In this document: positions 22,237 through 35,000 of the stretch, in pieces
How the letters are laid out: every line of letters starts with the position of its first letter
Position numbering within the stretch: the stretch's first letter is position 1
DNA from: Lantana camara
Taxonomy: Eukaryota; Streptophyta; Magnoliopsida; Lamiales; Verbenaceae
Length of the DNA stretch: 64,000 bases
Assembly (NCBI GenBank): GCA_037501455.1
Contig: CM074862.1
Span: forward strand, 58,125,501-58,189,500
Direction of reading: 5' to 3'
Notes under the pieces: model-generated
What the model was told of the DNA's origin: nothing
Seen by the model: only the letters and a program-made list of their open reading frames with translations
Database searches by the model: none
Translations under genes and position numbers: made by a program

Positions 22237-25200
22237 TGTGACGCCCCGTTCATCTAAAGGTTTAGGTTAACAAGTGTTAGGGTCGTGGGAAGTTCAAACG
22301 AAGAATCCGATAGAATGAATGTAACCCTAGCAAGCTTGTTTCGGGATAACAACGTCAATAGATCGCCTTGAAGTTTCTTTGAATTAACCTAAGTTCGGGA
22401 TGAGCTATGTGAGATCCGTCTTCGCCATTTAATTCATTTTGACGTCTTGAGATGAATGACGTTAATTTCATAATTTTCGAAAACCGTTTGCTATCCCGAC
22501 GCCCTAAAACCGGTCCACTTCGACCGGTTATCTCTTGGAATTGAGTCTAGATTATTCACCTACTTGCTTCCACTCTTTCCTTCACATTTAAGCAAGACAT
22601 AGCAGCCTTAATTTCAGCCTCATCACCTACTTGCTTGCATTTTCCTTCCACGTTTGAGCAAGTGGCAGCAGCTCCTAACTTCAAAGGCATCATCACCTCC
22701 TTGCTTCCTTTCCTTCTCACCCTTCTCACGTTAAAACATAGAGCAGCAGCCATTCTATACCTATTTTTCTTCTTTTCTCCTCACGTTAAAGGAAAGAGCA
22801 GCAGCCATACACCCCTATTTTCTTCTTTTCCCCTCACGGACAGCCCCTTTTCTTCTTGCAAAAATTTGAAGAACATAATTGAAGGCAAGTGAAGAAGCAA
22901 TCCTCCATCTCCTTCCATCTTCGGTATTCAGTTAAGGGAGCTAAGGAGTAAGTTTCTCATCATGTTTCCCCCTCCATATCAGCAAGGTTTAGCTTCTAAG
23001 ATTTGGATATGGAGCTTAGGATTTCAGATACATGTAGAGTTATGTGAGATATTGGAGATTCTTGTGTATTTGCTGAAAGTTGATCACCGTTGTGTGACTT
23101 CAAGTGCATAAACTGCATAGTTCTTGCATAAACTGAAGTTAAATTTGCAGCATGTTACCTTATTTGATATCATAGATGCTTTATGTGTGAGTTATGGACC
23201 TGATATTCAAGTTTTGAGGCCTGGAACAAGAAGAAACCGAACCTACAAGAGAATCCCCTGTTCTGCCCTGTTTCATAGTTTCTGCAGTGACTTTCTCGCA
23301 TCTGTTACCCAAGCAAAACATCTTAGAATTGCCTGAATTTGTAACCACTGAAACTTCGTTGAGTCTAGGACACTCTCCTTTTTACGGCTTGTCAAAATTC
23401 CTTCTGGAGAGTGAGATATGCCCAATACAAAATGGTGTCGCCAGTCTGCCGAAGTCCTGCGTTCAGCCAACTTTAAATAATAAACTGTTTTGATCCACTT
23501 GGAATAAAAAATTGAGCCATATATTTTCAGAAAGATGTGTGTGTCTAGTTTCATTTCCAAAAAACGAAACTGAATTTGGACTTCTAAATTTTAAGATATT
23601 CTAATTTTCCTACAGCCTGGTCATTTTCAGAAAACTGCCAGCTTTTACTAGATTTGAAACCGAAGCCTCGTTTGAGCTTCTCTTCCGTTTCTTTCGTGAT
23701 TTTTCCATACCGAACTTGTTCCTAACATGTTAAATTATGTAATTATGAACTGTTCAGATTATGGTGCTATGATATGAGGAGAAAATATGCTCTGTGATTT
23801 GCTTCCTCGTAGCCCGGCATGCCTAAATGAAACCCTTGCTCAAGTGCAGTTCAATTCTTGCATTCCATTGCATTCATTTTTCATTTCCGTGCGTCTAAGT
23901 GGGTCATGATCGAGTCTTTGTCATGTTTTGTTCATTGTTTGTTCAGAGGTGATCCTAGGAGAGTTCGAGCCGGAGGGTTAGGCTCATTTCCGTGCCCGGT
24001 ATTGTTCTTTGGAACTCTTTTGTCAAAGGTGAGGTTAGGTGTGTTTTAGTTATGCCCTAATACCCTTATATGATTGTTTCCGGCCTGAATAGCTAGGTAT
24101 TAAGGTTATATATGTACGTATACTTCTGATATTTGCACTCTTGAAGGTTTTATTTGATACGTGTATAATTTTGGGCCTAGGTATGCCTTGATCTTGAGAA
24201 GTGGTAACTCTTGAAAGTGATAAAATGTGATATCTGTACTATTGCGAGATAAGCCATTGAAAGATATGGCAAGTGCGTTCCTGATACTTGTGTATAATTC
24301 GTGCATTGGGCCCGGAGGCTATGGGTAAGGGAGCCTGGAACGGTATTGGGCCGTCAGGACCGTGCCCTGTGCATAGTCTTCATTTGATATTACTTGCTTG
24401 TTTCCAGGAGGTTTGGTACATGTCAGTTATCTTGAGCCGGTGGTAACCCCATCGAAGGAGCGGGTAGGAGTCATGAGCCCCCGTCTCGATGTGTATACGT
24501 GTTTCTGAAAGGATTGGAGTGCACTCCCTTCCTTTCCATGGCATGATGGCGGGATTGTATTTTGATTTCTGTTTTCCTGTATTTCTGAGGCTTGTTGACG
24601 GATGTGGTTTGAAAGCTCGTACTCGCCGAGCTCCGTTCTATTTTGAGTTTGTGAAACAAGGATGGACTGAATAGGATCTTGATTTCTTTTGTATACGTAT
24701 GTATCCTTTTGCTTTTAGAAAATGTATTTGTGTGCAAAAACCATCCTTGGGTTCATGAACATTCGAATTTTGATACGTGCTCTGCTCTGTTATATCTATA
24801 GCGTGCGTGGGTTAACCCTTCACTCAGTCGTGGACTGATTCCTCGCTTTTCTATCTTTTAGTTTCGCAGGTACAGGTATGCTTTGGTCGAGCTAGGCGGA
24901 GCATTGAGTCGGGTCAAGTTCATGTTCGTCTAAGTCGAGTCCTTGGGTTATACTTGCATACACTATACATTTTGTTCATGTTTATACTGTGATCTTGCCA
25001 GTTTAGATGTTAAGTTTTAAATTGCCCCTGACGGACTTGAACTTTTGGAATAGTTTTTGTGAATGATATATAGTTGCTCAGTTGTGGCCTGTGATGGGCT
25101 CGTATGTGAGTTGTTTTGAAATATAACGCTTCCGCATGTGTATAAACTTTTGATATTTGAATGTACATTTCATAAGGGTTAGAATCCGCCTAGCATAGGA

Positions 25201-25316
25201 GTGTTTGTCTGTCTCCCGTTCGCTTTGACTTGTGCATGTATACGGATTTCCCGTTTCGTATATGTGTCGGGTCAGAGTGCGGGGGATGTGGTGACCCTAT
25301 ACTTCGGGGTGCTACA
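22237..25316 (+). mobile_element. 5' LTR of gypsy element 2
   Basis: Begins TGTGACGCCCCGTTC, ends GGGGTGCTACA; nearly identical to 40444-43522. Small open frames that repeat in both LTRs (for example 22635-22892, 23124-23336, 23273-23560, 24471-24737) are duplicated because the LTR is duplicated. They show no domain and are not annotated as genes. Confidence 0.92.
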
Positions 25317-25324
25317 TCCTTGCG

Positions 25325-25336
25325 TGGTATCAGAGC
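25325..25336 (+). promoter_or_regulatory. Primer-binding site of gypsy element 2
   Basis: TGGTATCAGAGC, 8 nt after the LTR end, complementary to initiator tRNA-Met. Confidence 0.9.
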
Positions 25337-25528
25337 TCAAGGTTGCAAAACCAGAGCTCTAGTGTCGTGTCGAGTTCGTCTAGGTCGTACGGCTTTGGAT
25401 TATGTGCCTCTGTGCCATTCTTTGATGTTATTTTATTTCTTAGCTATTTAATTTCTTATTTACTAGCATTCATAAACATACACTAACGAACATGCATCTA
25501 TTTCTTTTCTCATTTGTGCATTCCAGAT

Positions 25529-25678
25529 ATGTCAGACCGTAGACATCATCGTGACAGATCACCAGACCATAGACATCATCGTAACAGGTTGCCAGACCGT
25601 AGACATCATCGTGACAGGTCGCCAGGCCGTAGGAATCATCGGGATCGTTCGCCTCGTCAGCAAGATCCTCCTGCTCCT
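25529..25678 (+). pseudogene. gag: Gypsy element 2 gag, N-terminal part
   Basis: The ATG at 25529 starts MSDRRHHRDRSP. Four consecutive 30-bp units (25535-25654) encode a 10-residue basic repeat of the form (D/G)-(R/H)-R-(H/N)-HR-(D/N)-R-(S/L)-P. A short linker, RQQDPPAP, follows, and the LTR of element 3 then interrupts the frame. The reading frame resumes at 36115 with PPLIANE once the duplicated TCCT is discounted. Arginine/histidine-rich gag ends commonly bind nucleic acid; that role is inferred here. Confidence 0.8.
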
Positions 25679-28600
25679 TGTGATGCCCCGTATTCTCGAA
25701 AGGCATCCTGATGACATTTACAAGTAAGTCTCTACACTTGTGCGTGTTTAATTTAAGAGTTCTTGAATTATGTGATTTAATGAAAATCCAATTTAATATG
25801 TGTTCATTCGAATTATTCTAAGATTAATTGCCAACTTGATTAATTACGCGCATATTTAACCCTAACCTTTTAATTTGATTTAATTCAAATTTATTCCATG
25901 AAATAATTGTCAAGTTGATTTTAAATCCATCATGTTGCTTAACTTGTTTAATTTCGGTTTACTTGAATTCCTTGAGATTAATTGTCAATCATGTGTTTAC
26001 GAAATGTCGTTAAATTGTACGAAAGGTTTCTAAAATTAAATTGAATTAAACTCTAATTGGTAAATCTATCTCTTTCATTTTAATTTGTAAAATTAATTCG
26101 GAGCTTAAATGTTTATTCGTAACTTTACCAATTTTATTTACGATTATTTGTACTATTTGTACGCGCTATTACTTGTTACGCGATAAGGATACCCGGTTGT
26201 ATATAGCTTGTGCACAAGACACATTTCTCCCAATCCCTTTTTCTCTCTCTCTCTCTCCTCTCCCACTTTCTCTCTCCCGCTGGTTACTATCGCGGCTTCG
26301 GTTACGAGCCCATAACTCGATCGTTTCTCGACGGAATTCAACAAACGAATAGTCCATTTCGATTATCTCGGCGAGACCGACGTAAGAGTACCAATTTCAC
26401 GGTCTAACGACGAATGGTGGCGGAGTTATGGCCGGATTTCAGTAGCAGCAGCGGAGCTGTCAGACCGCCGCCACTTCGCTGGCATTTCGCGGCGTTTTCC
26501 GGCCACCTCCTTGATGCACGCGTCCCATGCCCACACAGAGGACTTCCAGGCGCTTCGTTTGACATCAGCGGCGAGGCCATCGGATCAGCGACGGCTCCGC
26601 ACGCGCCGCCCAAAGCTCGCGGCGGCGTGAGTTACTGTAGCGGCGGCGGCAGAAACTTCGACGGCCAACGGGGGCCTTTTCCGGCCATCTTTTGGTCTCG
26701 GGATCTTCACGAAAGTTGTTCGGAACGACGAGAACTAGTGACCTGTGATCAGGCGACTCCAGATTCGGTGGTTTGGCGGCGGATCGGCGGCGGCAAAGTG
26801 GCGGTGCAACGGCGGCACTAGCTCCGAGGATTTTTCCGGAAAGCTACCTTAGGGCTTTCGAAGAGCTCGTCATGGGTAAGACAACACCTCTTTCGGATCG
26901 CATTTTGGTTCACCGGTTTGGAAGTAATTTGAGTTTGAAGATTTAGGGTTTTCGTGCTCTTAGATTTCAGATCTAGGACAATCGGCTTGGAATTTCCAGA
27001 AATTGATCGAGGATTCGGAACGGGCACGGAGACTTCATTCAGGACTGATTTTTTGGGATTTTTCCGGTGACTTTTGACGGCGGTCCGGTAGCGGCCCGGT
27101 GACTTTCCGACGGCTCCGGTGGCGGCACTCCGGCGACTTTCGGACAGAATGTTCGTCTCGTTGTGGTGAGTTCAACGCCACTTTCCGTTCATTAATCGGA
27201 CACTCGATCTATTTATTATGAATTATTTTGCGTAATTGTGATTATTTGAATTAATTGTTTTAAGTGCAAATAAATTGGTTATTGTTGGTTTGTTGATCGA
27301 GATGTCTTCCAATCATATTTGAAAACATGTATTGAATGGATTGTGACATGCATGAATGTTTCGATTTACAATTTGAATCCCGATGTGATGAATTTGTGCT
27401 ATGTGTTTAGATATGAAGGGGTGTTAGTGTAATATTTAGAAACTAATCTTTTATGTGACTAAATGAACTTAAATGGTATTTTAGAAGAACAAAAATGTTG
27501 TGATTTCTCTATATGAATTTGAGACGTTCTCAATGTTATGTTTATTGTAAATTGTGTTTCAAATGTAAATTTAGATACATGAAAGATGCTTGAACAACTT
27601 GAGACTTGATGTATGATAGGAGTTAGAATTGTAATATCTTGATTTACTCTTACTACTTGAAAATGGTATATTATGAATTACGATAAATTGATAATTGTAA
27701 TGCTTGTAAGTAATTAATTCCTAGTTGAATAATTGTATAAACACTTTAAATGAACAATTATGCTTAGTAATCAACTTAGGGGATGTAAGTGTAATATTTA
27801 TGAAACTATGTATGTGACTTGAGCTTGTGTACCAAACATGTTGTGAAGTTGTAAAGTACGATCTCAAGTGAATTAAATGCACTCTTTATTTGTATCAAGC
27901 ATGCCATCTACGTACAACGACTTTGTATGTTTATATGATCAAGTTGCTCTTACTTATGCACTTTATAACTCGACATGAACTTGATGCTTAATTCTAATAT
28001 TATAATTGAACCCTGTGACATTGGATGATTTAATATGCATTTCGTGAATACATTGACTTCCTAAATTGATCTTGCATCTTTGGATATGGAATTGCATGAT
28101 GGTTGCTTATAAATATGACCTTGTTAAGCATTGATATGCCTTGAATGACCACGACACCTTATCCAAGCACAACATGAACACTTATGCATAACCACGATCA
28201 TGTTGAGCAATGCCGTGCGTCTTGTTTGGTTCATATAGAGTCTAAGTCTGGGCTTCTGTATGTCTTGTCACAGAGTTTGGTGGTGCTGGTGGGCCCGAGG
28301 TTTAGAGTGTTTGGCCCTTCACACTCTCAGACTCCACTTTCACGAGGTGAGGTTTAGGATTTTGTATAGTTATGCGACCTATGGCCTTTACATGTTGATT
28401 TCTACCCCTGCATGCGAGTATACCTTATAATAGTTATGTATGTGTTGAATATGATATTTTTATGACCTTATGCTTGCACTTCTCCGTGGGCGGGCTATCC
28501 CTGCAGCGTGGGAATGTAAGTGTGTGAGTCTTGCGTGGGCGGGCTATCCCTGCAGCGTAGGAATATATATAAAAACCAGTTTTTGAAGCATATGTAAGCT

Positions 28601-29744
28601 ATTTTGGGAAAAACAGTGTGTTGTGATTATGTAGCGAGTTGGCCATGAAATATTGGCATCTGTATGTATGTATGTATGTATGTGGATCCGAGGAGCTATG
28701 GGTAAGGAGCCCCCGGGACGGTTAGGGCCGTCGGGGATATACCTGTGCGTAGTTCCATTTGAGATATCTTCACGCGACCCGTGCTGTAGGGAAGGTGTGG
28801 TATCTTGAGCCTTCGGCTAAGGCCGGGGAGGACTCTTGTGGGTTCGCTACCCCTTGAGGGTATGTCTGTTATGGATGGTTTGGGGACGGTACCTCTCCTC
28901 CATCATTGGTGTGACGGTTGGATTGATTTTGTATTTTATGATATGATTCTGAGGAGTAAAGGTTGAAAGCTCGTACTTGCCGAGCATGTGTTCTGTTCTG
29001 TCTGGGAATCATGAATCGAGATAGAGTTTCTAAAATGTTTTCTAAAGCTTATACTTATAACTATCTTTTGGGTACTTTTGGAAATGTTTTGGTATGCAAC
29101 ACCTATCTCCGGTTCATGAGTCCACCCTTCTGATATGTGCTATGCTCTATATATATACAGTGGGTGTGCGTTAGCCCCCTCACTCAGTCAGTTGACTGAC
29201 ACCTCATTTTACACTTTTAGTTGCAGGATTGTTGGCGTTTGCTAGGCGGAAGTGAGTCCTTTGAGTTGCACTTCGTCGGTTTAGTCTTTCTATTTGCATT
29301 TGTCTTTTCATACACTTTACTTATGCTTTGTCTTGTAGACTTGAGATTATATTTTACTATTCGGTAGCCCTGCGTGGCACTCTCATTCGGCCCCTTGTGG
29401 CACTTGATGATTATTAATTTATGTTGATATAGGGACTAGGGATTTATGCTAGTTGAACCCGTCACTTGTTATGTTTGTTGATCTATTATTCGGGATTAGG
29501 TATCTATGCTAGTTGAACCCGTCATCTGTTTTGCATGTTTTGTTTTAAATGCTTCCGCTATCTATTGTTGTTGGTTTTAATTGCTTCCGCACTCTGAGTT
29601 TTGGTCAAGTTAGATCCGCCTAGCCTAGTGTGTGAGTTGGTCTCCCGTTCGCTCTGATTCGGATTCGGGCATGGATTTTCATTTCATGTTCTGGGTCTGG
29701 GTCATAGTGCGGGGGATGTGGCATCCTCCGTTTGGGGTGTTACA
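25679..29744 (+). mobile_element. 5' LTR of element 3
   Basis: Begins TGTGATGCCCCGTATTC, ends GGGGTGTTACA. It contains a GC-rich stretch (26404-26830, open frames fortuitous), the direct repeat at 28485-28564 and a GTAT microsatellite near 28664. No gene. Confidence 0.92.
28485..28564. repeat. 31-bp direct repeat in the element 3 LTR
   Basis: CGTGGGCGGGCTATCCCTGC plus 11 further bases occurs at 28485-28515 and again at 28534-28564 with one base changed; the same pair is present in the other LTR near 34855-34934. Confidence 0.9.
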
Positions 29745-29752
29745 TCCTTAAG

Positions 29753-29764
29753 TGGTATCAGAGC
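29753..29764 (+). promoter_or_regulatory. Primer-binding site of element 3
   Basis: TGGTATCAGAGC, 8 nt after the LTR end. Confidence 0.9.
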
Positions 29765-32030
29765 TCTAGGTTGCAAAACCGAGCTCTTGAGTCGTGTTGA
29801 GTCTGTCTAGGTCGTACGGCATAGGAATAACTGCGCATTGCATTTATTTGACTTGATATTTTGACCCTTCAGCATGAATTGTTTTGTGATTATATGATTG
29901 TGTGCACATTGTGACTTTGATTATGCCACATCTTATTTTATGTGCTTTATAAATTACAACTAATTGTTGCATTTACGTGATATACGTGTTACATTTCATT
30001 TGCACTTTAACTCCCATGCATCGAATTTAGTGTTCGAATTTCAGGGTACCCTATGAGTCAACACTAAGATTTCCCTCCGTCAACACTACCTATTGGTACT
30101 ACAACGGAAACACGCCATAATTCGAAGATGAAAGGATTCTTTACCAAGATCAATGGTCATGAAAAGGTTCAGAGTTGAAGGACTGAGATTTGCTATGTTG
30201 ACTTACTATCTTAAAGTCAATTGAAAGATGGAGTTTGATGAATTTTCACCTTGATGATTCGTTTATTTGGAAATAGTCACCTTGTTGATGGAAACGAGTT
30301 AATGTAGAAGAATCCGATCAAATACGATCCGATCAAGTTCAAGGGATGTGGATAGGTAACCATGTTACTTAAGCAACGAGCTACAAACCATCGGTGAGTG
30401 TTGAAGGTTTTGGTGCCATTTAGAGTTAACGAACGACAAGACAAGATTGGTTGTTAGCTCTTTGGGTGTTTCTCTAAGATGAGATGGAAGACATTGTTGA
30501 TGCAGGAATATAACACTTAGATGCTGAAAGACTTTATTCAAGTTTTAGAATTATATACCATGGATTGCTTTGGGAAGTACTTAGCACCACCATCCAACGA
30601 AACTCTGAGGTAAATATCTAATTGACAAATGAATCATGGACAACTCCTTGAAGATGAGCAGACTAAGATTTAACACATAAATGAGAATTCTTGGGAGAAA
30701 CTGAGGATGATTCTAGTTGAGCAACGATTACGGTCTAGTAAGGGGTTTGGTGATAAACGAGCTTTGCTGAGTTACCACTTTATGAGAAGACTCAAGACAA
30801 AGAAGTTCAGATGACGAAGGTTGCATCATTACCGGCTTAATCAACTCCTACTGCTTCATCTCGACTTTCTTGTCAAGATTTTTACACTTTGGTTAACGGT
30901 ACGCCAAGCATTCATGGCATTTGCATACATGCATCGTTTAAATACTCTTACCTTGTTTTGCTTGATGTGGGTGATGACTATTGCTATTTTAATTGTGATA
31001 ACTTGGATACCTGATCTAGTAATTGTAACTTGAAATTTCTACTTGTTATGAACCGTGCTGGAATGAATGAGTTATGTATTTATGTGAACCATTCATGCCT
31101 ATGTGATTTAAAACTCTCTTGATTGCTCACTAACTTCCCATACAACATACATACATACTGTAACCTTGTTTTATAGGGATTCCATCGCGATATCCCCCTT
31201 GAGTTGAGGTATGAGCGTTGAATCTATACTCAAGGGACACCGATATCAGTTGTATAAGGTACACCAAACATGCATCGCATACTTTTCGTCAAGTGTTACT
31301 ATGATGTGTGTATGTATGAATAACTGATCAGTGGATTTATGTGCAAGAGAGACCTTAGGTTCCCTCTTTTTACGTGTTGGAGAGATGTAGGATACTCTCT
31401 ATTTATGTGGTAGAAAGATGTTGGAATCTTTCTAAGTTTTGTGCGCAAGAGATGTTGGATTCTCTTGTATTTAGATATTCGGAGATGCTGGATTCTCTTG
31501 AATCTAAGAGTTTGAGGAATGCTGGATTTTCTCAAACTAGAATGTTGGCAGATGCTGGAATCTGTCCGACTTAGGTTGAGAGACGGGGTTCTCTCAATTA
31601 TGTGCTTGAGAGACGGGGTTCTCTCTTTTGTGTGTGCTCGAGAGACGGGGTTCTCTCTCTTGTGGGTGCTGAGGGACGGGGCTCTCTCACTTACGTACTG
31701 GGAGATGGGATTCTCTCTTGTTTGTTGTGGTTGCGTTACGCGCTGATCTGACTACGGGTAGCAAGTGGTGCATCTGAGATGACATCGAGGTTGGGTGCAA
31801 TTGCAGCTATCCGATCATGGGAATGACCGATCGAGTTCGAACAACTAGCGGATCAAGTACTCGCACGGACCTCGACGATAACAAGACATCCTAAAGGAGG
31901 TTCGGTGTAGATGACAGGAGTAAGCCTCACCATTAGAGTTATGTTCTTATGTGAGTTCCGGAGAAGAGTTGGAGCACTACTACACGAGGATCTACATTTT
32001 TACAGTGGAACCTGGGGACCAGGTTCTCTT
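29765..32030 (+). mobile_element. Non-coding internal region of element 3
   Basis: No gag or pol domain is readable in any frame; all frames are short and stop-rich. The only organised feature is the hairpin array at 31343-31717, about 300 bp before the polypurine tract. Retroviral packaging or dimerisation signals usually lie near the 5' end, so the 3' position is notable. Role unknown. Confidence 0.75.
31343..31717 (+). repeat. Array of about 12 hairpins with covarying stems
   Basis: Units recur about every 30-36 bp with a loop core TGTTGGA, TGCTGGA or CGGGG. Examples are AGAAAGAT/ATCTTTCT (31412-31433), AAGAGA/TCTCTT (31447-31467), GTTTGAGGAAT/ATTTTCTCAAAC (31510-31537, with one G-T pair), CAGAT/ATCTG (near 31547-31567) and TTGAGAGA/TCTCTCAA (31576-31597). 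Then come GAGAGA/TCTCTC units near 31606, 31638, 31669 and 31700. The arms change in step between units while the loop is kept. Open frames across the array are by-products. Confidence 0.85.
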
Positions 32031-32043
32031 AAGGGGGGAAGGT
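32011..32043 (+). promoter_or_regulatory. Polypurine tract of element 3 with upstream mini-hairpin
   Basis: AAGGGGGGAAGGT (32031-32043) adjoins the LTR start. Just upstream, CCTGGGGACCAGG (32011-32023) is a 5-bp hairpin with a GGA loop. The same motif at the same spacing precedes the polypurine tract of element 2 (40412-40443). Confidence 0.8.
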
Positions 32044-35000
32044 TGTGATGCCCCGTATTCTCGGAAGGCATCCTGATGACATTTACAAGTAAGTCTCTAC
32101 ACTTGTGCGTGTTTAATTTAAGAGTTCTTGAATTATGTGATTTAATGTAAATCCAATTTAATATGTGTTCATTCGAATTATTCTAAGATTAATTGCCAAC
32201 TTGATTAATTACGCGTATATTTAACCCTAACCTTTTAATTTGATTTAATTCAAATTTATTCCATGAAATAATTGTCAAGTTGATTTTAAATCCATCATGT
32301 TGCTTAACTTGTTTAATTTCGGTTTACTTGAATTCCTTGAGATTAATTGTCAATCATGTGTTTACGAAATGTCGTTAAATTGTACGAAAGGTTTCTAAAA
32401 TTAAATTGAATTAAACTCTAATTGGTAAATCTATCTCTTTCATTTTAATTTGTAAAATTAATTCGGAGCTTAAATGTTTATTCGTAACTTTACCAATTTT
32501 ATTTACGATTATTTGTACTATTTGTACGCGCTATTACTTGTTACGCGATAAGGATACCCGGTTGTATATAGCTTGTGCACAAGACACATTTCTCCCAATC
32601 CCTTTTTCTCTCTCTCTCTCCCCTCTCCCACTTTCTCTCTCCCGCGGGTTACTATCGCGGCTTCGGTTACGAGCCCATAACTCGATCGTTTCTCGACGGA
32701 ATTCAACAAACGAATAGTCCATTTCGATTATCTCGGCGAGACCGACGTAAGAGTACTAATTTCATGGCCTAACGACGAACGGTGGCGGAGTTATGGCCGG
32801 ATTTCAGTAGCAGCAGCGGAGCTGTCAGACCGCCGCCACTTCGCCGGCATTTCGCGGCGTTTTCCGGCCACCTCCTTGATGCACGCGCCCCATACCCACA
32901 CAGAGGACTTCCAGGCGCTTCGTTTGACGTCAGCGGAGAGGCCATCGGATCAGCGACTGCTCCGCACGCGCCGCCCAAAGCTCGCGGCGGCGGAGTGAGT
33001 TACTGTTGCGGCGGCGACAGAAACTTCGACGGCCAACGGGGGCCTTTTCCGGCCATCTTTTGGTCTCGGGCTCTTCACAAAAGTTGTTCGGAACGACGAG
33101 AACTAGTGACCTGTGATCAGGCGACTCCAGATTCGGTGGTTTGGCGGCGGATCGGCGGCGGCAAAGTGGCGGTGCAACGGCGGCACTAGCTCCGAGGATT
33201 TTTCCGGAAAGCTACCTTAGGGCTTTCGAAGAGCTCGTCATGGGTAAGACAACACCTCTTTCGGATCGCATTTTGGTTCACCGGTTTGGAAGTAATTTGA
33301 GTTTGAAGATTTAGGGTTTTCGTGCTCTTAGATTTCAGATCTAGGACAATCGGCTTGGAATTTCCAGAAATTGATCGAGGATTCGGAACGGGCACGGAGA
33401 CTTCATTCAGGACTGATTTTTTGGGATTTTTCCGGTGACTTTTGACGGCGGTCCGGTGGCGGCCAGGTGACTTTCCGGCAGCTCCGGTGGCGGCACTCCG
33501 GCGACTTTCGGACAGAATGTTCGTCTCGTTGTGGTGAGTTCAACGCCACTTTCCATTCGTTAATCGAACACTCGATCTATTTATTATGAATTATTTTGCG
33601 TAATTGTGATTAGTTGAATTAATTGTTTTAAGTGCAAATAAATTGGTTATTGTTGGTTTGTTGATCGAGATGTCTTCCAATCATATTCGAAAACATGTAT
33701 TGAATGGATTGTGACATGCATGAATGTTTCGATTTACAATTTGAATCCCGATGTGATGAATTTGTGCTATGTGTTTAGATATGAAGGGGTGTTAGTGTAA
33801 TATTTAGATATGAATCCCGATGTGATGACTAAATGAACTTGAATTGTATTTTAGAAGAACAAAAATGTTGTGATTTCTCTATATGAATTTGAGACGTTCT
33901 CAATGTTATGTTTATTGTAAATTGTGTTTCAAATGTAAATTTAGATACATGAAAGATGTTTGAACAACTTGAGACTTGATGCATGATAGGAGTTAGAATT
34001 GTAATATCTTGATTTACTCTTACTACTTGAAAATGGTATATTATGAATTACGATAAATTGATAATTGTAATGCTTGTAAGTAATTAATTCCTAGTTGAAT
34101 AATTGTATAAACACTTTAAATGAACAATTATGCTTAGTAATCAACTTAGGGGATGTAAGTGTAATATTTATGAAACTATGTATGTGACTTGAGCTTGTGT
34201 ACCAAACATGTTGTGAAGTTGTAAAGTACGATCTCAAGTGAATTAAATGCACTCTTTATTTGTATCAAGCATGCCATCTACGTACAACGACTTTGTATGT
34301 TTATATGATCAAGTTGCTCTTACTTATGCACTTTATAACTCGACATGAACTTGATGCTTAATTCTAATATTATAATTGAACCCTGTGACATTGGATGATT
34401 TAATATGCATTTCGTGAATACATTGACTTCCTAAATTGATCTTGCATCTTTGGATATGGAATTGCTTGATGGTTGCTTGTAAATATGACCTTGTTGAGCA
34501 TTGATATGCCTTGAATGACCACGACACCTTATCCAAGCACAACATGAACACTTATGCATAACCACGATCATGTTGAGCAATGCCGTGCGTCTTGTTTGGT
34601 TCATATAGAGTCTAAGTCTGGGCTTCTGTATGTCTTGTCACAGAGTTTGGTGGTGCCGGTGGGCCCGAGGTTTAGAGTGTTTGGCCCTTCACACTCTCAG
34701 ACTCTACTTTCACGAGGTGAGGTTTAGGATTTTGTATAGTTATGCGACCTATGGCCTTTACATGTTGATTTCTACCCCTGCATGCGAGTATACCTTATAA
34801 TAGTTATGTATGTGTTGAATATGATATTTTTATGACCTTATGCTTGCACTTCTCCGTGGGCGGGCTATCCCTGCAGCGTGGGAATGTAAGTGTGTGAGTC
34901 TTGCGTGGGCGGGCTATCCCTGCAGCGTAGGAATATATATAAAAACCAGTTTTTGAAGCATATGTAAGCTATTTTGGGAAAAACAGTGTGTTGTGATTAT

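Noticed and set aside
22556..24737. Small frames repeated at 40762-42943
   Set aside because: These are LTR copies of element 2. Conservation reflects recent duplication, not coding constraint.
26404..26821. Paired plus and minus frames (135 and 69 codons) found again at 32769-33189
   Set aside because: They are duplicated only because they lie in the two LTRs of element 3. GC-rich composition explains the open frames, and no domain is visible.
31343..31717. CRISPR array
   Set aside because: Units are imperfect palindromes without conserved repeats separating unique spacers, and the context is a plant retroelement.
31299..31746. Open frames across the hairpin array with repetitive peptides
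   Set aside because: The peptide repeats only reflect the nucleotide repeats. Frames change from unit to unit and both strands are equally open.
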